Assembly: GCF_902489635.1 (NCBI RefSeq)
Contig: NZ_CABUAN010000044.1
Span: 1-17,155, forward strand
From: an uncultured Porphyromonas sp.
Lineage (GTDB): Bacteria; Bacteroidota; Bacteroidia; Bacteroidales; Porphyromonadaceae
Direction: 5' to 3'
DNA length: 17,155 bases
Below the pieces are notes generated by a model. It ran no database searches, had not been told where the DNA came from, and saw only the letters and a program-made list of their open reading frames with translations. Shown here in pieces: positions 1 to 6,191 of the stretch. A program made the position numbers and the translations under genes. Numbering within the stretch: position 1 is the first letter of the stretch; each line of letters starts with the position of its first letter.

Positions 1-226
1 TCCGTATGTGACCGAAGCCGAATCCCGAAAGCAACACAGCGATTCGCCTTTATGCAACAGTCTCCTTATTTCTATCGCCCACAAAGCTCAATCCCAGCTC
101 TCCGCTCCGCCAATCTCACACGTGGCGATGCGCCCCGCCTACAGTTTTCCAAAAACTTTCCAGCCTTGGACATTCCATTTTCCACCGAGGAGCCTTTTGG
201 AACTCACACTCAAATGTGCAATAGCT

Positions 227-274
227 ACGTGGATAATGTTGATTTCTCAGATAGAGAACGAACATTATCCACGT
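227..274. repeat. Long hairpin with a perfect 14-bp stem
   Basis: ACGTGGATAATGTT at 227-240 is the exact reverse complement of 261-274. The loop holds a second small stem, TTCTC with GAGAA. No T-run follows, so it does not look like a simple terminator. It lies beside the CACGTG-containing repeat and belongs to the same family of palindromic intergenic sequence. Confidence 0.8.
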
Positions 275-292
275 GGAGACGAAATAAAACTT

Positions 293-362
293 CGGAGGAA
301 TCAAATGAAACTTCGGAGGAAATGATTCTCGCCCACGTGAAGAATAAGAAATAGCCACGTGG
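293..362 (+). repeat. CACGTG-containing dispersed repeat, left copy
   Basis: This 70-base block begins CGGAGGAATCAAATG and ends at a CCACGTGG palindrome. It is nearly identical, with the same length and orientation, to 16860-16929. It contains the phrase CTTCGGAGGAA twice and two CACGTG palindromes. It has no coding character. A non-autonomous mobile or REP-like intergenic element is the simplest reading. Confidence 0.7.
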
Positions 363-432
363 GGATTTGGCATTTCCCACGTGACTATCGAATTAGAGAT
401 TAGAGATGTGCGTCCGTACTAGCGGATTACTC

Positions 433-578
433 GTGAGATCGCTCACTGATAGTAAGGCATAGTCTAGGAAATTCGTATATTTGCAAGCGGTTAGGTACAC
501 TTTTTCCTCGAAAATCAAGCGGATTTTCCGAAAACAGCGTTGTAACTAACTGACACTCAACACGTCTTAGAATTAGCT
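433..578 (+). promoter_or_regulatory. CRISPR leader of array 1
   Basis: These 146 bases touch the first repeat of array 1 and match, in inverted orientation and at equal length, the 146 bases beside array 2 (16455-16600). Conserved parts are a GTGAG/CTCAC inverted repeat at the outer edge, a TAnnTTTG box, and a 7-bp inverted repeat GAAAATC-AAGCG-GATTTTC at 510-528, which ends 50 bases before the first repeat. Leaders of CRISPR arrays carry the promoter and the sites for new spacer insertion, and this position and conservation fit that role. Sequence decay of repeats at the opposite end of the array supports this side as the leader. Confidence 0.8.
476..483 (+). promoter_or_regulatory. Promoter -7 box of array 1
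   Basis: TATATTTG matches the Bacteroidetes -7 consensus TAnnTTTG. It is kept in the leader of array 2 at 16550-16557. Transcription would begin roughly at 490 and run rightward into the repeats. A clear -33 TTTG element is not seen, which lowers confidence. Confidence 0.6.
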
Positions 579-1495
579 CTCGCAGAGCATCTTCCATTAG
601 AACAAGGATTAAGACTTGATTAAGGGCGAGGTCTATATAGTCATGAGTTATCTCGCAGAGCATCTTCCATTAGAACAAGGATTAAGACCCTCTTCTTGTA
701 AACCAACTAGGCCAGATTTCTCTCTCGCAGAGCATCTTCCATTAGAACAAGGATTAAGACTCCTCTAGTACGCTCAGCACATCGGACTCGTCCCCGGCTC
801 GCAGAGCATCTTCCATTAGAACAAGGATTAAGACTCCAGCTTGTATCCGAGGTAGTCGAGGTAACGCTCGACCTCGCAGAGCATCTTCCATTAGAACAAG
901 GATTAAGACTCTTTGGCCTCTTGTCCTGGCTCTACCCAGCCAAGCCCTCGCAGAGCATCTTCCATTAGAACAAGGATTAAGACAATATCACGCTCTTCAG
1001 GATACCCGTCACACCGTGGTCTCGCAGAGCATCTTCCATTAGAACAAGGATTAAGACTTCAGTAGTTTCTCTTCTGCGACACGGTTGTCGTACTCGCAGA
1101 GCATCTTCCATTAGAACAAGGATTAAGACTTTTGTTCTGTTGTTTCTATCACTCTGACCACGCCACCTCGCAGAGCATCTTCCACTAGAACAAGGATTAA
1201 GTCATCTCTTTGGCTGACCGCTCGCAGTTAGCTATGCTTCTCGCAGAGCATCTTCCATTAGAACAAGGATTAAGACTTCACCGCTTTACCGCAATACTGA
1301 AAACGAACGCCACCCTCGCAGAGCATCTTCCATTAGAACAAGGATTAAGACTTCTTCAGTGCATCATTGCAGTGACCTATATAGTCCTCGCAGAGCATCT
1401 TCCATTAGAACAAGGATTAAGACCTGCGGTCTACATTGTGAAGCATGAAGAATGCTCCCTCGCAGAGCATCTTCCATTAAAACAAGGATGTTGAG
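579..1495 (+). CRISPR. CRISPR array 1, 13 repeats and 12 spacers
   Basis: The 37-base repeat starts CTCGCAGAGCATC and ends AACAAGGATTAAGAC. Copies begin at 579, 652, 724, 798, 873, 947, 1021, 1093, 1167, 1240, 1315, 1387 and 1459. Spacers are 35-38 bases. The copy at 1167 has two changes (CACTAG, ending AAGTC). The last copy at 1459 has one internal change and loses its final bases, running into TGTTGAGG. Decay at the inner end and a conserved leader outside fix the reading direction as rightward. The last eight bases, ATTAAGAC, then form the crRNA 5' handle, close to the common ATTGAAAC type. Spacers starting at 835, 1058, 1204 and 1424 contain clear hairpins. No spacer is shared with array 2 by eye. 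Confidence 0.97.
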
Positions 1496-1514
1496 GAGAG
1501 AGGTTGGGACGAAT

Positions 1515-1552
1515 AATAAGAGGAGACTATTGTACAACAGTCTCCTCTTATT
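1515..1552. terminator. Hairpin at the end of array 1
   Basis: AATAAGAGGAGACT at 1515-1528 pairs perfectly with 1539-1552 over 14 bp, with a 10-base loop. It lies just past the degenerate last repeat and is matched, inverted, at 15045-15086. It could end the array transcript and shield the helicase gene from convergent reading. The T-run after the stem is short, so termination is inferred from position and stem strength. Confidence 0.6.
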
Positions 1553-1554
1553 GG

Positions 1555-1866
1555 TATACGTCTTGCTTTGACGGGAACGGACGCACGAGCCGTGCGTTCC
1601 TACAAAGGGCTACACGTCTTGCTTTGACGGGGATGGACGCTCAGACCGAGCGTCCCTACACGGCGACGTCTTGCTTTGACGCAACGGACGCTCTCTGACT
1701 AGATACTAGCCGAGCGTCCGTACAGCATCGCTACACGTCTCGCCTTGACACAACGGACGCCCTCCGACTAGATACTAGCCGTGCGTCCGTACAGCATCGT
1801 TACTCGTCTCGCTTTGACAGGGACGGGCACCTCTCGCTAAACACGATCCGTGCAACCCTACTGTAA
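1555..1866. repeat. Tandem palindromic repeats, left block of about five units
   Basis: About five imperfect units of 55-70 bases follow one another. Each contains a CGTCTTGCTTTGAC-like phrase and then an arm, spacer and inverted arm of the kind GGACGC...GCGTCC. Two units contain GACTAGATACTAGCC in the middle. The same units occur inverted at 14686-15042, and a single unit occurs near 17049. No protein is encoded. The form resembles REP-type or other palindromic intergenic repeats. The stretch 1553-1872 holds nothing else that I can identify. Confidence 0.8.
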
Positions 1867-1872
1867 GGCCAT

Positions 1873-3414
1873 TTATAGTATAGCTACGATGTTGGGGTTG
1901 TCTAGAGAGACGCTGTTGTAACCCTCTATATAGAATTCATCGACGAGGTAGAGCCGCTCGCTAGCTCGTGTCATCGCTGTGTAGAGCCACTGGTAGGCGG
2001 CAGCTTTGGCTTCGAGGGTGAAGTTGCGCGGTATAGAGACATACACGTGAGGCCACTCCCCACCCTGCGCCTTGTGACAGGTCAAAGCGTATCCATAGAC
2101 AGCTCGGAGCGCATTGAGATAGGGGTCTCTAAACATCTGCTCCTCATACTCCTGGCTTCGCTGCTTGATGTCCCGCTCCCGCATCCTAATGTGAAAGTCG
2201 ATGAAGAGCCTTTTCTGTGCACTTTGGTCTAGATTGCTATAGCCTGAATAGAGTATATCCTCGATGAGTAGTAGCGAGAAGAGCTGTCGCGAAGCTATCT
2301 CCATAACTTCTACTTGGAGGAAGGTGAGTCCAGCTCGCCGCTCTCTCTGGCCTAAGGCGACTACTCGCACGAGATCTCCGTTGCGCAGATTGGAGGGTAA
2401 GTTGTTTTGTGTGACGAGGAGTAGCTCGCCCTCCATCAGTGTTGTATCGGTAAAGCCTAGTGCTGGGCGAATCGTCTTGGCGTGCTGATTGCAGAGTCTA
2501 TTGGTCGTGCAGAGGAGTGTCGCAGCTGTGTAGCCTGCCCTGCGCACGTCTGCTATGTAACTATCCAAAAGAGTCTTACTACTATCGACGAGCTCTATGT
2601 CCTTATAGTTGCGTAGCGGTAGCTTACCCCACCTTACAGCTGGGGGATCCTCATAGAGCTTACGGACTCTATCAGCGGCTAGGATGATGTCATTGTCCTT
2701 CGCTTGACGCACTATCTCTGTCAGCCTCACCTCCTCAGCTTCTATGCCAAAGTTTTCATAGAGATAGCTCTGCGAGAGCGCAGGCGAGTCGCTCTGACCT
2801 ACAGGGGGAAGCTGACACTGATCGCCTACGAAGATAAACTTGCCCTGCGGATTGATATCAAGGAGGTCTTTAAGTAGCCTACCTGATCCAAAGATCGCTT
2901 GTCTAGGGTTCGGCTCCTTGAGGTCAGACACCATAGAGGCTTCGTCTACGATATAGAGCATGGAGGGTTCCTCCGTCTTAGCCTCTTGCTTGCCAAACTG
3001 CAGTAGCAGCTGTCCCGTATTGTCTACATTGTCATTGGCCTCAATCTCTTTGAGCATCTTATTGATGTCTTTATTGAATCCCATAAACTTGTAGATGTAG
3101 TGGTGTATGGTCTGAGCAAATCTCGTTACATCGACCGTATTTGCAGTCTCTGGGTCTGGTGCCGATGTCGCTTTGCGATTGGCTCCCACCTTGTCACTCA
3201 GCACCTTGGCAGCTCGTCCCGTGGAGGCGAGCATCACAAAGCGTCTCTCACTTGCGAAGAGCCAGTCGACGAGCTCTCGCATGAGGGTAGTCTTGCCTGT
3301 ACCGGCAAAGCCCGAGAGTATGAGTACTCTGCTAAACTCTTGCTCTACGAAGCTCTGGATCTGAGCCAAGGCTTTGCTCTGATCTGCAGTCAGGACTAAG
3401 TTGGTCTCGCTCAT
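1873..3414 (-). CDS. RecD-like superfamily 1 DNA helicase
   Basis: This 513-residue protein has the motor motifs of RecD/UvrD-type helicases: Walker A GFAGTGKTT (35-43), a DEAS motif II at 157-160, GDQCQLPPV (197-205), and the C-terminal UvrD_C_2 signature YALTCHKAQGGEW (442-454) followed by WLYTAMTRASERLYLV. Such proteins unwind DNA using ATP. It is shorter than RecD2 and has no nuclease domain that I can see. It is the last gene in the block and the only one separated by a sizeable gap (81 bases, 3415-3495, with no clear promoter box), so it may be co-transcribed or independent. Known type III complexes do not need a helicase. Its place inside the inverted array arms is suggestive, but it may simply be a chromosomal repair gene next to the locus. 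Confidence 0.9.
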   Translation of the reverse strand: MSETNLVLTADQSKALAQIQSFVEQEFSRVLILSGFAGTGKTTLMRELVDWLFASERRFVMLASTGRAAKVLSDKVGANRKATSAPDPETANTVDVTRFAQTIHHYIYKFMGFNKDINKMLKEIEANDNVDNTGQLLLQFGKQEAKTEEPSMLYIVDEASMVSDLKEPNPRQAIFGSGRLLKDLLDINPQGKFIFVGDQCQLPPVGQSDSPALSQSYLYENFGIEAEEVRLTEIVRQAKDNDIILAADRVRKLYEDPPAVRWGKLPLRNYKDIELVDSSKTLLDSYIADVRRAGYTAATLLCTTNRLCNQHAKTIRPALGFTDTTLMEGELLLVTQNNLPSNLRNGDLVRVVALGQRERRAGLTFLQVEVMEIASRQLFSLLLIEDILYSGYSNLDQSAQKRLFIDFHIRMRERDIKQRSQEYEEQMFRDPYLNALRAVYGYALTCHKAQGGEWPHVYVSIPRNFTLEAKAAAYQWLYTAMTRASERLYLVDEFYIEGYNSVSLDNPNIVAIL

Positions 3415-3495
3415 AGTCGTGATAATGGACTGTGTGCATCAAGGTTTGCCTATCTGTAAGGTCTTGCTTGTAGAGAGTTGCCACACAGATCTACT

Positions 3496-5187
3496 TTAGT
3501 ACTCTCGAAATTCCTTGAACTCAAAGATAGACTCCTTCTTGCCGTCTGCTAGTTCGATCGTCTTGCGCTGCGTGGTCGATGCAACACAGCGGACGCCTCG
3601 TGCGAGTAGCAGGGTGACAAGGCGAAAGGTGAAGGTCATCTCACCCATAAGGTGAACGGTCAAGTCACGATCGGGATAGCTACTGGTGATCTTCTCGGCA
3701 TACTCCTCAGCGAGTCTGTGAATCTCCTCTGTAGTCGCTCCTGGATCTATCACAGGGAAGGGCATATCCACCACCTCTCCATACGCTCTTGCGGCATCAA
3801 GCTGAGCTTCGCTCCACTTGTCTGACGAGTGATTGGAGAGATTCAGGAAGAGTGGTGACTCTTTGACAACATTCGCTTCACACATCCCCGTATCAGGAGT
3901 TCCGGGAAAGACCTGATGAGCTTTATCTAAGCTGTCTTTGACTCCTATACGCATAGTCTTAACTTCCCGTCGATCTTTTTTCTCTCTAAATCCAGCATGG
4001 TTATAGTCATTGCGTAGATCAATTAGCGCAGAAAAGAGCTCAATCAACTTTTTCTTGTTAAGCTCATTGTCATTCAAAAGATCATCAAGTAGCTGTCTAT
4101 TCTCTGGTTTGCATCTCTGCTTTTCTGGGGAGATATCATAATTTAGTATGGTAACAGCTGTAGTCACCAGCTCACGCAAATCTTTATCCTCAAGAGCTAT
4201 ACCATGCCTTTTAGAAAAGTAACTTATCAGTCCCTCCTCAAGAATCGTTGCAGATTGCTGATAGAGCTGCTTATCATAACACCACTGGGCTACATCTATG
4301 CAGGTATTAATCATACTTGAAGAGGGAGTCGACAGAGATCTCTTTATTTCTTCAAATATGGGTTCTAGTGGAGCTATGACAACGTTCTCAATCTGACCTG
4401 CCAATCGCTGAAGCTGTTTTTGAGTTTTCCCATTTATGATATCTAATCCTCGACAGAATATACGCTCTTGAGAAAAAGTCTTTAGATTCCCAATAAAGCT
4501 CCGCAAGCGTTTGACATCTTCCGTCCTTGTTTCTTCATTTGCCGATAAAGCTCTAAGTTGCGTATCTGACAATTCATAGAACTTGTCTGGGAATCCATAA
4601 TCTAATAGGTTAGAAGCTCCTTCTGTCCACTCCTGTAGCGTCACGAGTGGCATCAAGTCAACAAGGGGATAGACGGTCGCCTTTGCTTCATAGTTTCCGT
4701 ATGAGATGTGAACGACCTTCGTCTGCTTTAAGAACTTCGCATAGTTGCATAGTACGAGCAGTAGCATAGGGAGGTAGCGGAAGCTGTGGGTGATGTCGAT
4801 GTATAGTTCATCGCCCTCCTGGAGCTTGTCATAGATGGTTTGAAAGACGTGCCATAGTCCCTGCTCGTCGCCATCCTCAGTGATGTCAACGGTTTCAATA
4901 GGGCAAGGGAGCTTCATCTCGTCTAGTATGGGAGCCAATCCTCGGTAGTCTTTTTTCTCTCCACCCTTATAGACTGGATTTTCCTGCCAATTGGAAGTCC
5001 TAGCAGTAGGAGTGAGGAAAATGTAAGCGATGTCTTGTGCCGTCCACGTTTCCTTTACATTGAGAAACTCCAGCGTCGCCTCCTGTATGAAGCATGTATC
5101 AGAGGAGATAAAGTCTCCCTGTGTATATTGGCACGAGCCATAATTACCCGTTCCTAGTATAGAGATGAATACTTTGCGGTGTGGCAT
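3496..5187 (-). CDS. CARF-HEPN RNase with C-terminal Csx20-like domain
   Basis: This 563-residue protein appears to have three parts. The N-terminal part (about 1-185) has LGTGNY (11-16) and DITHSFR (131-137), the signature of the CRISPR DxTHG/TM1812 family of CARF sensors that bind cyclic oligoadenylate. The middle part (about 190-425) is helical and ends in RNDYNH (392-397), an Rx4H motif of HEPN RNases. The last part (about 445-563) has LFLNLSNHSSDKW, VHLMGEMTFTF, VASTTQRKTIE, DGKK and a terminal FKEFREY. This resembles small Csx20-type CARF-like proteins, which are linked to ring-nuclease activity. The protein would be an RNase switched on by messenger from Cas10 and perhaps able to destroy it. 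The domain match is from memory of the family pattern. The gene follows can2 by 6 bases. Base composition falls to about 40% G+C in the HEPN portion, suggesting a swapped module. Confidence 0.85.
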   Translation of the reverse strand: MPHRKVFISILGTGNYGSCQYTQGDFISSDTCFIQEATLEFLNVKETWTAQDIAYIFLTPTARTSNWQENPVYKGGEKKDYRGLAPILDEMKLPCPIETVDITEDGDEQGLWHVFQTIYDKLQEGDELYIDITHSFRYLPMLLLVLCNYAKFLKQTKVVHISYGNYEAKATVYPLVDLMPLVTLQEWTEGASNLLDYGFPDKFYELSDTQLRALSANEETRTEDVKRLRSFIGNLKTFSQERIFCRGLDIINGKTQKQLQRLAGQIENVVIAPLEPIFEEIKRSLSTPSSSMINTCIDVAQWCYDKQLYQQSATILEEGLISYFSKRHGIALEDKDLRELVTTAVTILNYDISPEKQRCKPENRQLLDDLLNDNELNKKKLIELFSALIDLRNDYNHAGFREKKDRREVKTMRIGVKDSLDKAHQVFPGTPDTGMCEANVVKESPLFLNLSNHSSDKWSEAQLDAARAYGEVVDMPFPVIDPGATTEEIHRLAEEYAEKITSSYPDRDLTVHLMGEMTFTFRLVTLLLARGVRCVASTTQRKTIELADGKKESIFEFKEFREY

Positions 5188-5193
5188 TTGGTC

Positions 5194-6189
5194 TTACAGT
5201 TTTAGTGGTTGTGTTAGTTTAGGGCCGTCGATAATGTCTCGTATGCCTAAGATGCGCATACGCTTACTCATGTTTTCTTGTGTAGCCTTTGCGAAGCGCC
5301 ACATCTGGTGTAGCGTAAAGATATAGGAGTTGACTCGCAGCCCGAAGTCCTTACTGATGGCTGCGAGCTTGTAGAGGTACTCGTCGACCACAGACTTGGG
5401 TTCCTTGCCGTAGCCTGTCATGGAGACCTTGCACTCGATGACGTAGAGGGCGTTGTCCTTGACGAAGACCACATCTAGCTCATTATCATTGGACGTAGAG
5501 GAGAGACGACAGATCTTGACCGACTTAGCTATATCCTCGTCTCTCAGCTTGAAGTCTCGCTTGATGCGTAGATAGACATACTCCTCAAACCACTCTCCTC
5601 CGAGGTAGCGACGTAGCTCTGGTCGTGGGGCTTTATGAGCGAATCTAAGCTCCTCGGTGAGGTAGAAGTTGCTCATCTTCTGTTCGTTGAAGAGATTGAA
5701 TGGTCTCTGTGCATCACAGATTAAGTCATTGTCATAGTCATACGCTAAGCCGTAGAGTGTGAAGTACTCATTGAGACTGACCCTATAATCCAGCGAATGG
5801 GTCTGATCTGTGGAAAAGTCGTAGTAGCTGTTTTTGCCTATTGGGACATAGACGAAGCTGGCGTTGAACTGACAGAAGTACTCATGCACAGCGAGCGACA
5901 TAGTCTTGGTACCACCCGTTATATTGACGACATACTCCACGCTATCCGAGAGTTGCTCCGCACGCAGGGCGTCTAGGATCTCCTTATAGTTGTCGTTGGC
6001 GACAACAATGCGCCGCACACTCCCCTCCTTACGACCTAGGGCTACCTCGAGGTGCATCGCCTTCTCTTGCATCTCCATCTGTGGGGTACTCATGAAGAGC
6101 AGATCGCTGTACAGCCCCTCCATCTCCTTGATGAAAAGAAAGTTGGGCAGTAGATGATCGCTCAGGATCGATACGATGGTCTTGCTCAT
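5194..6189 (-). CDS. can2: Can2/Card1 CARF nuclease
   Basis: This 331-residue protein has an N-terminal CARF fold with NITGGTKTM (89-97), the ligand-site loop typical of DUF1887/Can2/Card1 proteins. The C-terminal PD-(D/E)xK nuclease has GGEWFEE (197-203), Asp239 in NELD, and Glu252 and Lys254 in IECK. Known Can2/Card1 enzymes bind cyclic tetra-adenylate as dimers and then cut nucleic acid with manganese; Card1 cleaves single-stranded DNA and RNA. All expected catalytic residues are present, so it should be active. The start leaves 2 bases after the TIGR03986 gene, and the stop is 6 bases before the CARF-HEPN gene, giving two messenger-activated effectors in a row. It may respond to a different ring size than its neighbour; the sequence does not show this. 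Confidence 0.9.
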   Translation of the reverse strand: MSKTIVSILSDHLLPNFLFIKEMEGLYSDLLFMSTPQMEMQEKAMHLEVALGRKEGSVRRIVVANDNYKEILDALRAEQLSDSVEYVVNITGGTKTMSLAVHEYFCQFNASFVYVPIGKNSYYDFSTDQTHSLDYRVSLNEYFTLYGLAYDYDNDLICDAQRPFNLFNEQKMSNFYLTEELRFAHKAPRPELRRYLGGEWFEEYVYLRIKRDFKLRDEDIAKSVKICRLSSTSNDNELDVVFVKDNALYVIECKVSMTGYGKEPKSVVDEYLYKLAAISKDFGLRVNSYIFTLHQMWRFAKATQENMSKRMRILGIRDIIDGPKLTQPLKL

Positions 6190-6191
6190 AG

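Larger units (their letters stand above)
1..432. other. Left outer non-coding flank
   Basis: No convincing gene is seen here. Short open frames overlap each other on both strands, resemble no family I know, and run through palindromic repeats. The stretch holds a long hairpin (227-274), a block with CACGTG palindromes that recurs at the far right of the window (293-362), a short TTAGAG-type repeat (about 391-405) and a piece of the GCGTCCGTAC palindromic repeat (about 409-420). Positions 1-220 show nothing I can assign beyond a few TTTTCC and TTGGA runs. Confidence 0.6.

Noticed and set aside
8..373. Overlapping short open frames in the left flank
   Set aside because: They overlap on both strands, cross palindromic repeats and resemble no family.
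1204..1239. CTCGCAG inside a spacer as a possible truncated extra repeat
   Set aside because: Only seven bases match the repeat start, and the spacer has normal length, so chance is enough.
1210..1494. Open frame coding a repeated LAEHLPLEQGLR peptide in array 1
   Set aside because: It is the CRISPR repeat read in frame because several repeat-plus-spacer lengths are multiples of three. The same artefact occurs on both strands of array 2.
579..1495. Alternative reading of array 1 as minus-strand with GTCTTAATCC first
   Set aside because: Repeat decay, the conserved leader, the TATATTTG box and the ATTAAGAC handle all favour the opposite direction.
1504..1698. Short open frame in the palindromic repeats
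   Set aside because: It lies entirely in hairpin and REP-like repeat units, and its peptide simply repeats them.
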